Source of the DNA: Actinomyces sp. B33
GTDB taxonomy: Bacteria > Actinomycetota > Actinomycetes > Actinomycetales > Actinomycetaceae
Reading direction: 5' to 3'
Assembly (NCBI RefSeq): GCF_028437565.1
Contig: NZ_JAMRYR010000003.1
Coordinates: 310,001-374,000 of the forward strand
Length of the DNA stretch: 64,000 nucleotides
Shown here: positions 20,090 through 31,213 of the stretch, piece by piece
How positions within the stretch are numbered: the first letter of the stretch is position 1
How the letters are laid out: every line of letters starts with the position of its first letter
The notes under the pieces: model-generated
Databases searched by the model: none
Told to the model about the DNA's origin: nothing
What the model saw: the letters and a program-made list of their open reading frames with translations, nothing else
Program-made: the position numbers and the translations under genes

Positions 20090-21925
20090 TCAGCTCCGAC
20101 GGGCTCCGCGGCCTTTCGGGTCCTCGGCGTAGAGGGCGTCGACCTCGTGGGCGTAGGCGGAGAGCACCGCGGAGCGACGCAGCTTCATCGAGGGCGTGAC
20201 GAATCCGTTCTCGACGGTGAAGGAAGCGTCGATGATCCGGTAGCGGCGGATGGACTCGGCTCGCGAGACCTGCTTGTTGGCCCGGGCGATCGCGCGATCG
20301 AGGGAGTGGCGGACCTCTGGCAGATCGGCGGCGCGGGGGGCATCGACGATGGGCAGCCCGTGGCGGCGCAGCCAGTCGGGCAGGGCATCGCGATCGAGGA
20401 CGATGAGGGCGCCGATGTAGGGGCGGGCATCGCCGACGACGACGATGGTGGCGATGAGCGGGTGGGTGGCGAGGGCCTCTTCGAGGATCCCGGGGGAGAC
20501 GTTCTTGCCGCCCGCGGTGACGATGAGCTCCTTCTTGCGGCCCGTGATCCGCAACTGCCCCCTGCGGTCGATGGTGCCGAGGTCGCCGGTGCGCAGCCAT
20601 CCGTCCGGCATGGCTTCGCGCGTCTGGTCGGGCAGGTGGTAGTAGCCGGTCATGACGGACACGCCGCGCACGAGGATCTCCCCGTCGGGGGCGATCTTGA
20701 TCGAATTCCCCGGCAGGGGTGTGCCGACGGTACCGACGGGCCGGTGCTCGATGGTCTGGACGGCGATGGGACCGGTGGTCTCGGACAGGCCGTAGCCCTG
20801 GAGGAGGGTCAGGCCGGCGCCGGCGTAGAAGAGGGCGAGGTCGGGGGCCAGGGGGGCGCCGCCGGAGACGATGTACTTGATGTTGGGCCCGAGGACCTGG
20901 CGAACCTTGGCGAGGACGAGAGCGTCGGCCAGGCCGTGGCGGGCGCGCTGGAGGGGGCCGGGACCGAGCCTGGTGTCCCGGGCGCTCGCGTAGCGTCGGG
21001 CCTGCTTGGCGGACCAGGAGAAGAGCTTGCCCTTGAGGCCGCCCCCGGCCTTGGCGGAGGCCGCCGTGTAGACCTTCTCGAGGACGCGGGGGACGACGAG
21101 CAGGGCCGAGGGCTGGAAGGCCTGGATGTCGGGCAGGAGCGAGGAGATGTCGGGGGAGAACCCGAGCACCCCCCGGCCCGACAGGATGACGTGCATGACG
21201 AGGCGGGCGAGGACGTGGGCGACGGGCAGGAAGAGGAGGAGGCGGGTGTCGGGGGAGTCGATGACCTCGCCGAGGACTTGTCGGGCGCCCTGGATGGTGC
21301 CGACGAAGTTGCGGTGGGTGAGGACGACGCCCTTGGGGATTCCAGTGGTGCCGGAGGTGTAGATGATGGTGGCGATGTCGTCGGCGCGGATCGCCGACCG
21401 GCGGGTCTCCAGGTCGCGGGCCGGGATGGGGCGGGCGGCGCGGGAGAGGAGGTCGAGGGCGCCGCGGTCGAGCGCGTCGACGGCGCGCACCGCCGCGGTG
21501 GCGACGGATTCGACGAGGTCGGCCTGGGACGCGGTGGCGGTGAAGACGCGGACGACGCGGGCGTCGGCGAGGATGTGGGAGATCTGGGAGGCGGAGTCGG
21601 ATTCGTAGATGGGCACGGTGACGCCCCCGACGCTGAGGATCGCGAGGTCGAGGAGAAGCCATTCGTAGCTGGTAGGGGCGAGGATCGCGACGGCGTCCCC
21701 GGGTTCGACGCCCAGGCCGATGAGCCCGCGGGCGGCGTCTTCGACCTGGGAGAGGAGCTCGGCGGCGGTGATGCCGCGCGAGGCCCCGATGCCGGTGCGC
21801 TGCTCGACGGCGATCTGGTCGGGGTGCGCGGCGGCGCGCGCCATGAGCATCGAGGGGATGGTGTCGGAGTCGTCGATCCGGTATTTCGGCTTGACCGTGT
21901 ACGAGCCGTCGCGCAGGCGCTTCAT
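20090..21925 (-). CDS. Long-chain fatty-acid-CoA ligase (second of two)
   Basis: This 611-residue paralogue of the downstream ligase shares long identical blocks, including the AMP-binding loop YTSGTTGIPKGVVLTH and TGRKKELIVTAGGKNVSP. The family is the FadD15-like long-chain acyl-CoA synthetases. The tandem arrangement suggests duplication followed by divergence in the N-terminal substrate region. The ATG at 21925 follows GGGAGACCC. It is the first gene of a three-gene minus-strand set. Confidence 0.93.
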   Translation of the reverse strand: MKRLRDGSYTVKPKYRIDDSDTIPSMLMARAAAHPDQIAVEQRTGIGASRGITAAELLSQVEDAARGLIGLGVEPGDAVAILAPTSYEWLLLDLAILSVGGVTVPIYESDSASQISHILADARVVRVFTATASQADLVESVATAAVRAVDALDRGALDLLSRAARPIPARDLETRRSAIRADDIATIIYTSGTTGIPKGVVLTHRNFVGTIQGARQVLGEVIDSPDTRLLLFLPVAHVLARLVMHVILSGRGVLGFSPDISSLLPDIQAFQPSALLVVPRVLEKVYTAASAKAGGGLKGKLFSWSAKQARRYASARDTRLGPGPLQRARHGLADALVLAKVRQVLGPNIKYIVSGGAPLAPDLALFYAGAGLTLLQGYGLSETTGPIAVQTIEHRPVGTVGTPLPGNSIKIAPDGEILVRGVSVMTGYYHLPDQTREAMPDGWLRTGDLGTIDRRGQLRITGRKKELIVTAGGKNVSPGILEEALATHPLIATIVVVGDARPYIGALIVLDRDALPDWLRRHGLPIVDAPRAADLPEVRHSLDRAIARANKQVSRAESIRRYRIIDASFTVENGFVTPSMKLRRSAVLSAYAHEVDALYAEDPKGRGARRS

Positions 21926-22009
21926 GGGTCTCCCATCGCCGTATGATCTTCAACTCTTGAAAGGATATGGGGCGGAGCGGCGGATCGCGCAGAGAACCGC
22001 GCGCGCGTC

Positions 22010-22036
22010 GGCGATCCCGCTCAGGCGGGGATCGCC
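22010..22036 (-). terminator. Probable terminator of glnA
   Basis: GGCGATCCCGC (22010-22020) and GCGGGGATCGCC (22025-22036) form a strong hairpin about 20 nt after the glnA stop. No T-tract follows, as is usual in actinobacteria. Confidence 0.5.
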
Positions 22037-22055
22037 CGAGCGGTCGCCGTTCACA

Positions 22056-23480
22056 TCACAGGTCGTAGTACAGCTGGTACTCGTAGGGGTGGGGGTACAT
22101 CCGCATGGGCGCGACTTCGGTCGTCTCCTTATAGTCGAGCCAGGTCTCGATGAGATCGGGGGTGAAGACGTCGCCTTCGGTGAGGAAGTCGTGGTCGTCG
22201 CGCAGGGCCCCGAGGGCCGCCTCCAGGGACGAGGGGAGCTTGGCGATGTCGTGGTACTCCGCCGGCGGCAGCTCGTACAGGTCCTTGTCGATGGGGGCGG
22301 CGGGCTCGATCCGCCGGCGGATCCCGTCGATGCCGGCCATCAAGCAGGCCGAGAACGCGAGGTAGGGGTTCGCCGACGGGTCGGGGACACGGTATTCGAC
22401 GCGCTTGGCCTTGGGGGAGGTGCCCGTCACGGGGATGCGGATGCAGGCGGAGCGGTTGCGGGCCGAGTAGACGAGGTTGATCGGCGCCTCGAAGCCGGGG
22501 ACCAGACGGCGGAAGGAGTTGACCGATGGATTGGTGAAGGCCAGGAGCGCCGGCGCGTGGTCGAGGAGGCCCCCGATGAACCAGCGGGCCGTGTCCGACA
22601 GGGAGCCGTAGCCGCGCTCGTCGTAGAACAGGGGCTCCCCGTCCTTCCACAGGGAGATGTGGGTGTGCATACCCGAGCCGTTGTCGCCGAAGAGCGGCTT
22701 GGGCATGAAGGTCGCCGAATGGCCAAACTCGGTCGCCGTGTTCTTGATGACGTACTTGAACTTCATCATGTCGTCGGCCGCCCGCTGCAGGGTCGCGAAG
22801 CGGTAGTTGATCTCCTGCTGGCCGCCGGCGCCGACCTCGTGATGGGCGCGCTCGACGGTCAGGCCGACCTGGGAGAGCCTGCGGCACATCTCGTCGCGGA
22901 CGTCGCAGTAGATGTCGTTGGGGGCGACCGGGAAGTACCCGCCCTTGAGGGGGACCTTGTACCCGAGGTTGCCGCCCTCCTCGCGCCGACCGGTGTTCCA
23001 GTACGCCTCGGGGGAGTCGACCGAGAAGAAGGTGCGCTGGGGCGACACCTCGTAGCGGACGTCGTCGAAGAGGTAGAACTCCGCCTCGGCGCCGATCGAG
23101 CACTCGTCGGCGATGCCCGTCGATCGCAGGTAGGCCTCGGCCTTGGCCGCCACCTGGCGGGGGTCGCGGGAGAAGGGCTCGTCGGTGAAGGGGTCGACGA
23201 TCGAGAAGTTGACGACGAGGGTCGGGGCCGTGCGGAACGGGTCGACGAAGGCCGAGGAGACGTCGGGGACGAGCTTCATGTCGGATTCGTGGATCGCGGT
23301 GAACCCCCGGATCGAGGACCCGTCGAACATCAGCCCGTCGTCGAGGGCGCTCGAGCAGAACTCGGCGGCGGGGATCGTGAAGTGCTGCTGGACGCCGGGG
23401 ACGTCGCAGAAACGGACGTCGACGAACTCGACCCCCCGCTCGGCGATGAAGGCGGCGGCTTCTTCGGTGGAGGTGAACAT
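22056..23480 (-). CDS. glnA: Glutamine synthetase type I
   Basis: This 474-residue ligase makes glutamine from glutamate, ammonia and ATP. Conserved parts include [25 protein letters not shown] and NRSACIRIP. The loop [11 protein letters not shown] holds Tyr 402, equivalent to the tyrosine adenylylated by GlnE in the GSI-beta class, so covalent control is likely. The ATG at 23480 follows CCGGAAGGG. Upstream there is a TATACT -10. It is transcribed divergently from uvrC. Confidence 0.97.
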   Translation of the reverse strand: MFTSTEEAAAFIAERGVEFVDVRFCDVPGVQQHFTIPAAEFCSSALDDGLMFDGSSIRGFTAIHESDMKLVPDVSSAFVDPFRTAPTLVVNFSIVDPFTDEPFSRDPRQVAAKAEAYLRSTGIADECSIGAEAEFYLFDDVRYEVSPQRTFFSVDSPEAYWNTGRREEGGNLGYKVPLKGGYFPVAPNDIYCDVRDEMCRRLSQVGLTVERAHHEVGAGGQQEINYRFATLQRAADDMMKFKYVIKNTATEFGHSATFMPKPLFGDNGSGMHTHISLWKDGEPLFYDERGYGSLSDTARWFIGGLLDHAPALLAFTNPSVNSFRRLVPGFEAPINLVYSARNRSACIRIPVTGTSPKAKRVEYRVPDPSANPYLAFSACLMAGIDGIRRRIEPAAPIDKDLYELPPAEYHDIAKLPSSLEAALGALRDDHDFLTEGDVFTPDLIETWLDYKETTEVAPMRMYPHPYEYQLYYDL

Positions 23481-23554
23481 GAGCGCCCTTCCGGGAGATG
23501 ACTGTCGACGGCCAGTCCCCACGGTCAAATCTTCTTCAACCGGTGACCAAAAGA

Positions 23555-23560
23555 AGTATA
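23555..23560 (-). promoter_or_regulatory. Candidate -10 element of glnA
   Basis: TATACT on the minus strand lies about 75 nt before the glnA start. No good -35 element is visible 16-18 bp upstream, which would suit activator-dependent expression. Confidence 0.4.
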
Positions 23561-23624
23561 GGACCTGATCGCCTGGTCGCAGACGGGTCTGACACCCGTC
23601 GAGTCGACGGCCCCCATGACCCGC

Positions 23625-23639
23625 TAGGCTGGGGCGGTG
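23625..23639 (+). promoter_or_regulatory. Leaderless promoter of uvrC
   Basis: TAGGCT (23625-23630) lies exactly 6 nt before the GTG at 23637. The sequence before the GTG (GGGGCG) is not a convincing ribosome-binding site. Confidence 0.6.
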
Positions 23640-25682
23640 GCTGATCCGGCGACCTACCGACCGCGCACCGGGGAGATCCCGACGTCCCCGGGCGTCTACA
23701 GGTTCTCCGACCCCCAGGGCCGCGTCGTCTACGTGGGCAAGGCGAAGAACCTGCGCAACCGCCTGACCAGCTACTTCCAGGACCCGGCGAACCTGCACCC
23801 CCGGACCCAGCAGATGCTCCAGTCGGCCGCGCGCGTCCAATGGACCGTCGTCAACACCGAGGTGGAGGCCCTCGCCCTCGAATTCACGTGGATCAAGGAA
23901 TTCGACCCCCGTTTCAACGTGATGTTCAAGGACGACAAGTCCTACCCCTACCTCGCCGTCACCATGGGCGAGCGCTACCCCCGCGCCCACGTCACCCGTC
24001 AGGCCAAGCGCCCCGGCACCCGTTACTACGGGCCCTACACCCAGGTGTGGGCGATCCGCGAGACCATCGAGCAGCTCCTGCGGGTCTTCCCCGTGCGCAC
24101 CTGCGCCCCCGGCGTGTTCCAACGGGCCCGCGCCCAGGGGCGCCCCTGCCTCCTCGGCTACATCGACCGGTGCTCGGCCCCTTGCGCCGACAGGATCGAC
24201 GAGGCCGGCCACCGGGCCCTCGCCGAGGGGTTGTGCGACTTCATGGAGGGGCGCGCGGGCCCCTTCATCCGCGAGCTCGAGGAGAAGATGCGCGGCGCCT
24301 CCGCCTCCCTCGACTTCGAGGCAGCCGCCCGCTACCGCGACGACATCGCCGCCCTGCGCACCGTCCTCGAGCGCAACGCCGTCGTCCTCGACGACGGGAC
24401 CGACGCCGACGTGTTCGCCCTCGTCGCCGGCGACCTCGATGCCGCCGTCCACGTCTTCCACGTCCGCGGCGGCCGCGTGCGAGGAACCCGCGGCTGGGTC
24501 GTCGACCGGGTCGACGACGCCGGGGAGCCGGAGCTCATGGCGCGCCTCCTCGAGCAGGTCTACTCCCAGATGCCGCCGCACCCCCACCCCCGGCGCGGAC
24601 GCCCCCGGGACGACGAGCGCGCCCCCGCCGCATCAGTCGACGACGTCGCCCACACCCCAACCTCGGCGATCCCCCGCGAGATCCTCGTCTCCGTCGAGCC
24701 CGAGGACGCGCCGACCATCGCCCGCTGGCTCACCGGGCTGCGCGGAGCGGCCACCCGGATCCGCGTCCCCCGGCGCGGGGCCAAGGCCGCCCTCCTCGGG
24801 ACCGTCGCCGAGAACGCCCGCCAGGCCCTCGCCCTCCACCAGACCAGGCGGGCCGGGGACCTCACCGAGCGCTCGAAGGCGCTCGAGCAGCTCGCCGAGG
24901 AACTCGACCTGCCCGCCCCGCCGCTGCGCATCGAGTGCTACGACGTCTCCCACACCGGCGGGGCCCTCCAAGTCGCCTCGATGGTCGTCTTCGAGGACGG
25001 AGCCCCGCGCAAGGACGCCTACCGCTCCTTCAACATCCGGGGAGTCGACGGGGCGGGGACTCCCGACGACACGAGCGCCATGACCGAGGTCCTGTGCCGG
25101 CGCTTCTCCCGGCTCCTCGCCGAGGAGGCGGGCCTCGACGGCGAGGACGAGGACGGGGTCGCCTACGACTCCGGCCCCGTCGACGCCTCCACCGGCAGGC
25201 CCCGGCGCTTCTCCTACCGGCCCGACCTCGTCGTCGTCGACGGCGGACTGCCGCAGGTCAACGCCGCCCGCGCCGCCCTCGACGACATCGGCGTCGACGT
25301 CCCCGTCGTCGGCCTGGCCAAAAGGCTCGAAGAGGTATGGATCCCCGCGGAGGAATTCCCGCTGATCCTGCCGCGAACCTCCGCCGCCCTCTACCTCCTC
25401 CAATACCTGCGCGACGAGTCCCACCGCTTCGCCATCACCAAGCACCGGACGCGCCGGGGCCGCGCCCAGACCAGATCCGCCCTCGACTCCGTTCCCGGAC
25501 TGGGCCCCTCCCGGCAGGCCGCGCTCCTCAAACGATTCGGATCCGTTAAGCGCCTGCGCGAGGCCGACGCCGACGCCATCGCCCAGACCCCCGGCATCGG
25601 ACCCGTCCTGGCCGCCCAGATCCACCAGTCGCTCCACCGCGACCCGTCCGACCCGCCGAACCCCGAGGAGGCCCCCGCATGA
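23637..25682 (+). CDS. uvrC: Excinuclease ABC subunit C (UvrC)
   Basis: UvrC makes both incisions in nucleotide excision repair. The 681-residue protein has an N-terminal GIY-YIG nuclease domain ([19 protein letters not shown]), a UVR domain near residues 215-250, an RNase H-like second nuclease domain ([11 protein letters not shown]), and C-terminal helix-hairpin-helix repeats ([18 protein letters not shown]). The GTG start is supported by the conserved N-terminus and the -10 element. Its last codons overlap purT (ATGA). In most actinobacteria it is followed directly by rapZ. Confidence 0.97.
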   Translation: MADPATYRPRTGEIPTSPGVYRFSDPQGRVVYVGKAKNLRNRLTSYFQDPANLHPRTQQMLQSAARVQWTVVNTEVEALALEFTWIKEFDPRFNVMFKDDKSYPYLAVTMGERYPRAHVTRQAKRPGTRYYGPYTQVWAIRETIEQLLRVFPVRTCAPGVFQRARAQGRPCLLGYIDRCSAPCADRIDEAGHRALAEGLCDFMEGRAGPFIRELEEKMRGASASLDFEAAARYRDDIAALRTVLERNAVVLDDGTDADVFALVAGDLDAAVHVFHVRGGRVRGTRGWVVDRVDDAGEPELMARLLEQVYSQMPPHPHPRRGRPRDDERAPAASVDDVAHTPTSAIPREILVSVEPEDAPTIARWLTGLRGAATRIRVPRRGAKAALLGTVAENARQALALHQTRRAGDLTERSKALEQLAEELDLPAPPLRIECYDVSHTGGALQVASMVVFEDGAPRKDAYRSFNIRGVDGAGTPDDTSAMTEVLCRRFSRLLAEEAGLDGEDEDGVAYDSGPVDASTGRPRRFSYRPDLVVVDGGLPQVNAARAALDDIGVDVPVVGLAKRLEEVWIPAEEFPLILPRTSAALYLLQYLRDESHRFAITKHRTRRGRAQTRSALDSVPGLGPSRQAALLKRFGSVKRLREADADAIAQTPGIGPVLAAQIHQSLHRDPSDPPNPEEAPA

Positions 25683-26935
25683 GCGCTTCGCCCCGAGTCC
25701 CCCTTCCCGCCCGCGTCCTCCTCCTCGGCTCCGGGGAGCTCGGCAAGGAGCTGACGATCTCCCTCCAGCGCCTCGGCTGCCACGTCGTCGCCGCCGACTC
25801 CTACCCGGGCGCCCCCGCCATGCAGGTCGCCGACGAGCAGCGAGTCCTCGACATGACCGACCCCAGGGCCCTCGACGCGCTCCTGGAGGAGTGCCGCGCC
25901 GACCTCGTCGTCCCCGAGGTTGAGGCGATCGCCACCGACCGGCTGGCCCGGGCCGAGGAGGAGGGCCTGCGGGTCGTCCCCAACGCCTTCGCCGTCCGGG
26001 CGACGATGGACCGCCAGCTGATCCGCTCCCTGGCGGCCCCCCTCGACGCCGTGCGCACCTCGGCCTTCCGATTCGCCTCCGGCGCCGACGAGATCCGCGC
26101 CGCCCTGGAGGTCACCGGCCTGCCCGCGTTCGTCAAGCCGACGATGTCGTCGTCGGGGCACGGGCAGACGCGCATCGACTCCGCCGACGAGGCCGAGCGC
26201 GCCTGGGAGCGGGCCGTCCGCGGGGCCCGCGCCGACACCGGCCGAGTCATCGTCGAGGAGGGCGTCGACTTCGACTGCGAGATCACCCTGCTGACGGTCC
26301 GCTCGTGGGACGAGGAGACCCGGCGGATCCGCACGTCCTTCTGCGAGCCCATCGGCCACCGGCAGAAGGACGGCGACTACGTCGAGTCGTGGCAGCCGGC
26401 CGACGTCAGCCCGGCGGCCCTCGACGCGTGCCGGCGGATGGCCCGGGCCGTCACCGACGCCCTGGCCGACGGGGGAGGGGGGAGCGCCCTGGGGCTCTTC
26501 GGCGTCGAGTTCTTCGTCGCGGGCGACGACGCGTGGTTCTCCGAGCTGTCGCCGCGCCCCCACGACACCGGCATGGTCACCCTGGCGACGCAGCGGCTCA
26601 GCGAGTTCGACCTCCATGCGCGGGCGATCCTCGGGCTGCCCGTCGACACCTCGCTCTCGCGCCCCGGGGCCTCCGCGGTCGTCAAGGCCCCGCGCCCCGT
26701 CGAGCGCGCCGTCTACGAGGGCGTGGGGGAGGCCATGGCCTCCGGAGCGGATGTGAGGATCTTCAACAAACCCGTCACCCGGACGGGCCGCCGCCTCGCC
26801 GTGTGCCTCGCCGACGGCGAGGACGCCCAGGCGGCGCGGCGCACGGCCCGAGGAGCCGCCTCCCTCATCCGCGTGATCGAGGACCCGCGCGGCGATGCCG
26901 CGGCCCCCGCCGTGGCATCCTTGGACCATGACTGA
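25679..26935 (+). CDS. purT: Formate-dependent phosphoribosylglycinamide formyltransferase (PurT)
   Basis: PurT formylates GAR from formate and ATP, the folate-independent route to the third step of purine synthesis. The 418-residue ATP-grasp protein has LLGSGELGKE at the N-terminus, VPEVEAIATD and the ATP-grasp region FVKPTMSSSGHGQT, which separate it from PurK. It overlaps uvrC by 4 bp and rapZ by 8 bp, so it is embedded in the uvrC-rapZ-yvcK-whiA operon, where it is not usually found. Confidence 0.93.
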   Translation: MSASPRVPLPARVLLLGSGELGKELTISLQRLGCHVVAADSYPGAPAMQVADEQRVLDMTDPRALDALLEECRADLVVPEVEAIATDRLARAEEEGLRVVPNAFAVRATMDRQLIRSLAAPLDAVRTSAFRFASGADEIRAALEVTGLPAFVKPTMSSSGHGQTRIDSADEAERAWERAVRGARADTGRVIVEEGVDFDCEITLLTVRSWDEETRRIRTSFCEPIGHRQKDGDYVESWQPADVSPAALDACRRMARAVTDALADGGGGSALGLFGVEFFVAGDDAWFSELSPRPHDTGMVTLATQRLSEFDLHARAILGLPVDTSLSRPGASAVVKAPRPVERAVYEGVGEAMASGADVRIFNKPVTRTGRRLAVCLADGEDAQAARRTARGAASLIRVIEDPRGDAAAPAVASLDHD

Positions 26936-27878
26936 CACTGCGATGAGCGAGCCGGGGCCGCAGACCGTCCCCGAGGGGATCCCGCTCCTCGACGCCCGAA
27001 CGCCCCGGATCCCGCCCCCGGTCAACGAGATCCTCATCATCACCGGGCGCTCGGGGGCCGGACGGACGAATGCGGCGCGCGCCCTCGAGGACCTCGACTG
27101 GTACGTCGTCGACAACCTCCCCCCGTCGATGCTCCCGGCCCTCGTCGGGATGATGTCGCCGGAGGGCGGGGGCGTCCACCGCCTCGCCGTCGTCGTCGAC
27201 GTCCGATCCCGCGCCTTCTTCGCCGACCTGTCGGCCGCCCTCGAGCAGCTCAAGTCCGCGGGAGCCTCGCACCGCGTGATCTTCCTGGACGCCGACCGGG
27301 AGACGATCATCCGCCGCTACGAGGCGAACCGCAGGCCCCACCCCCTTCAGGGCGCGGGCACGCTGATGGACGGGATCCTCGCCGAGGAGCGGATGACCGA
27401 GGCTCTGCGCAGGACCGCCGACGAGGTCATCGACACGTCGAAGATGAGCGTCCACGACCTGACGCGCCACATCCGCGACGTCGTCGCGGGCGAGGGCGAC
27501 CGCCCCCTGCACCTGACCGTCGAGTCCTTCGGTTTCAAGTACGGGCTGCCGCTGGACGCCGACCACGTCCTCGACGTCCGCTTCCTCAAGAACCCGTACT
27601 GGGTCACCGAGCTGCGCCACCTGACCGGGCGCGACGAGCCGGTCGCCGCCTACGTCCTCGACCAGCCCGGCGCCCGCCAGTTCGCCCTCGACTACGCGGA
27701 CCTGCTCGCGTCGATGCTGCACGGCTACCTCACCGAGCTCAAGCCCTTCGCGACGATCGCGGTCGGATGCACCGGAGGCAAGCACCGCTCGGTGGCCTGC
27801 ACCGAGCTCATCGCCTCGCGCCTGCGCGAGCACGGGTACCTCACGCGCGTCGTCCACCGCGACATGGGGAGGGAGTGA
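26928..27878 (+). CDS. rapZ: RapZ-family nucleotide-binding protein
   Basis: This 316-residue P-loop protein of the RapZ/YvcJ family has GRSGAGRT as Walker A. Arg in place of the usual Lys is common in actinobacterial members. Also present are DLDWYVVDNLPPSML and the C-terminal VGCTGGKHRSV phosphate-binding motif. In E. coli RapZ controls glmS-regulating small RNAs; the actinobacterial role is unclear. The ATG at 26928 lies inside the end of purT; ATG 26943 is an alternative. Neighbours yvcK and whiA match the conserved cluster. Confidence 0.93.
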   Translation: MTDTAMSEPGPQTVPEGIPLLDARTPRIPPPVNEILIITGRSGAGRTNAARALEDLDWYVVDNLPPSMLPALVGMMSPEGGGVHRLAVVVDVRSRAFFADLSAALEQLKSAGASHRVIFLDADRETIIRRYEANRRPHPLQGAGTLMDGILAEERMTEALRRTADEVIDTSKMSVHDLTRHIRDVVAGEGDRPLHLTVESFGFKYGLPLDADHVLDVRFLKNPYWVTELRHLTGRDEPVAAYVLDQPGARQFALDYADLLASMLHGYLTELKPFATIAVGCTGGKHRSVACTELIASRLREHGYLTRVVHRDMGRE

Positions 27879-27880
27879 CC

Positions 27881-28882
27881 ATGACGTATCTCGACGCCGC
27901 CGGCTGGACCCAGCGCGGCGAATCTGGGCAATCCGTCGTCGCCCTCGGCGGCGGCCACGGCCTATCGGCGACCCTGCGGGCCCTGCGCCACATCACCCGG
28001 GACCTCACCGGGGTCGTCACGGTCGCCGACGACGGGGGGTCGTCCGGGCGCCTGCGCCAGGAGATGGACGTCCTGCCCCCCGGGGACCTGCGGATGGCGC
28101 TGGCCAGTCTGTGCGAGGACACCGAATGGGGACTGACCTGGCGCGACGTCATGCAACTGCGCCTGAGAACCACGGGCCCGCTCGACGGGCACGCCCTGGG
28201 CAACCTTCTCATCACCGGCCTGTGGCAGCTCCTCGACGACCCGGTCGCCGGCCTCGACTGGGTCGGCAGGCTCCTCGGCGCCCAGGGGAGGGTCCTGCCG
28301 ATGGCGGTCGACCCGATCGACATCGAGGCCGATCTGGAGGACGAGGGCCGGCGCTACACCGTGTCGGGCCAATCGAGGGTCGCCGTCGCCCCGGGCCGCG
28401 TCACCCACGTGCGGATCCACCCGGAGCGTCCCCGCGTCCCCGACGCCGTGACGACCGCGATCGACGGGGCCGACTGGGTCGTCCTCGGCCCGGGCTCGTG
28501 GTACACCTCGGTGATCCCCCACCTGCTCGTCCCCGACATCCACCGGGCGCTCGTGACGACGAACGCCCACAGGGCCCTGATCCTCAACCTGTCGCCCCAG
28601 CGCGGGGAGACCGACCGGATGACGACCGCGGACCACATCCGGGTCCTGCGCGAGCACGCCCCCGACCTCAAGCTCGACGTCGTCATCGCCGACCCCACCG
28701 CCACCGACGACATCGACGACCTGATCCTCGCCGCCGAGGAGCTCGGCGCCCGCGTCGTCCAGCGCCAGGTCCGCACCGGGGACGGCGCCCCCCACCACGA
28801 CCCCCTCCGCCTGGCCGCGGCCCTGCGAGACGCCTTCGACGGGTTCCTCGGGGAAGTCGGGCGCGCGGAGTCCTGGCTGTGA
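27881..28882 (+). CDS. YvcK/CofD-like protein (gluconeogenesis factor family)
   Basis: This 333-residue protein of the CofD/YvcK superfamily has [17 protein letters not shown] and [14 protein letters not shown] near the N-terminus, followed by [12 protein letters not shown]. YvcK proteins affect cell-wall carbon flow in Bacillus and mycobacteria (CuvA) and bind UDP-sugars. The ATG follows GGGAGGGAG, 2 bp after rapZ. Confidence 0.93.
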   Translation: MTYLDAAGWTQRGESGQSVVALGGGHGLSATLRALRHITRDLTGVVTVADDGGSSGRLRQEMDVLPPGDLRMALASLCEDTEWGLTWRDVMQLRLRTTGPLDGHALGNLLITGLWQLLDDPVAGLDWVGRLLGAQGRVLPMAVDPIDIEADLEDEGRRYTVSGQSRVAVAPGRVTHVRIHPERPRVPDAVTTAIDGADWVVLGPGSWYTSVIPHLLVPDIHRALVTTNAHRALILNLSPQRGETDRMTTADHIRVLREHAPDLKLDVVIADPTATDDIDDLILAAEELGARVVQRQVRTGDGAPHHDPLRLAAALRDAFDGFLGEVGRAESWL

Positions 28883-28913
28883 CGGATCATCGACTCGACT
28901 CAAGGGAGCTCCC

Positions 28914-29897
28914 GTGTCACTGACATCGGATATGAAGGACGAACTCGCGCGCACCGTCGTGACGACGCAGTCCGAGATGGCCGCCGAGGTCGCCACCGTC
29001 CTGCGCTTCGCCGGGGGACTCCACCTCGTGTCCGGCAGGATCCTCATCGAGGCCGAGCTCGACTCGCCCGTCGCCGCCCGCCGCCTCGTCGCCTACCTGC
29101 GCGCCCTGTACAACGCCGAGTCCTCGGTCGTCGTCGTCGCCGGGGGGTCGCTGCGCCGCGGCAAGCGCTACGTCGTGCGCGTCGTCCACAAGGCCGACGA
29201 GCTCGCGCGCCTGACCGGGCTGGTCGACGCCGCCCGGCGCCCGGTGCGCGGGCTGCCCGCGACGCTCGTCGCCTCGGGGGCCGCCGAGGCCGCGGCCATC
29301 TGGCGCGGGGCGTTCCTCGCCCGGGGGTCCCTCATGGAGCCCGGCCGCTCCTCGTCCCTGGAGATCACGTGTCCCGGCCCCGAGGTGGCCCTCGCGATGG
29401 TCGGGTGCGCGCGCAAGCTCGGCGCCGCGGCCCGGTCGAAGGAGGTGCGCGGCGCGGACCGGGTCTCGGTGCGGGACTCGGAGGCCATCGGCGTCCTCAT
29501 CGCCGCGATGGGCGCCGAGGCGACCCACCGCGCCTGGCAGGAGCGCCGCGAACGGCGCGAGGCCCGCGGGTCGGCGAACCGCCTGGCGAACTTCGACGAC
29601 GCGAACCTGCGCCGCTCCGCCCGGGCGGCCGTCGCCGCGGGCGCCAGGGTCGAGCGCGCCTTCGAGATCCTCGGCGACGACGTGCCCGAGCACCTCCTCG
29701 AGGCCGGGCGTCTGCGCCTGGAGCACAAGCAGGCGTCCCTCGAGGAGCTCGGCAAGCACACGAACCCGCCGCTGACCAAGGACGCGGTCGCCGGGCGCAT
29801 CCGCCGTCTCCTCGCGATGGCCGACAAGGCCGCCCACGAGCGGGGGATCCCCGACACCGAGGCGGCCCTGACCCTCGACATGCTCGAGGAGGACTGA
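28914..29897 (+). CDS. whiA: DNA-binding protein WhiA
   Basis: This 327-residue protein has a LAGLIDADG-like N-terminal domain ([20 protein letters not shown]) and a C-terminal helix-turn-helix ([29 protein letters not shown]). In Streptomyces WhiA acts with WhiB on sporulation and division genes; homologues in non-sporulating Gram-positives influence division. The start is GTG, with AAGGGAG 5 nt upstream. It is the last gene of the uvrC cluster. Confidence 0.96.
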   Translation: MSLTSDMKDELARTVVTTQSEMAAEVATVLRFAGGLHLVSGRILIEAELDSPVAARRLVAYLRALYNAESSVVVVAGGSLRRGKRYVVRVVHKADELARLTGLVDAARRPVRGLPATLVASGAAEAAAIWRGAFLARGSLMEPGRSSSLEITCPGPEVALAMVGCARKLGAAARSKEVRGADRVSVRDSEAIGVLIAAMGAEATHRAWQERRERREARGSANRLANFDDANLRRSARAAVAAGARVERAFEILGDDVPEHLLEAGRLRLEHKQASLEELGKHTNPPLTKDAVAGRIRRLLAMADKAAHERGIPDTEAALTLDMLEED

Positions 29898-29911
29898 AGT
29901 CCCGAGGGGCC

Positions 29912-29926
29912 GGGGAGATTCTCCCC
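29912..29926 (+). terminator. Small hairpin after whiA
   Basis: GGGGAG-ATT-CTCCCC begins 15 nt after the whiA stop and may end or attenuate the operon before the gapA promoter. It is short. Confidence 0.3.
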
Positions 29927-29973
29927 ACGTCCTTCGAGACCCCCCGGCCGTGCCGCCGACGCCGTCCCGGGTG

Positions 29974-31092
<1,119 letters not shown>

Positions 31093-31120
31093 ACCCGTCA
31101 CTGATCCAGTGATCGGCTCA

Positions 31121-31160
31121 CGGCGGACGCCCGCGCATGTCGATGCGCGGGCGTCCGCCG
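31121..31160 (+). terminator. 18-bp perfect hairpin between gapA and pgk
   Basis: CGGCGGACGCCCGCGCAT at 31121-31138 pairs perfectly with its reverse complement at 31143-31160 across a 4-nt loop. It may be a partial terminator or an mRNA-stabilising element that raises gapA over pgk. Confidence 0.7.
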
Positions 31161-31213
31161 CATCTTCCGAAGGAACGGGCGGCCACCGCCCCCATCCCCG
31201 AAAGGCTGGTTCC

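Noticed and set aside
26928-27140. Arg in the RapZ Walker A (GRSGAGRT) as a broken active site
   Set aside because: Actinobacterial RapZ homologues commonly have Arg at this position, so it is not a defect.
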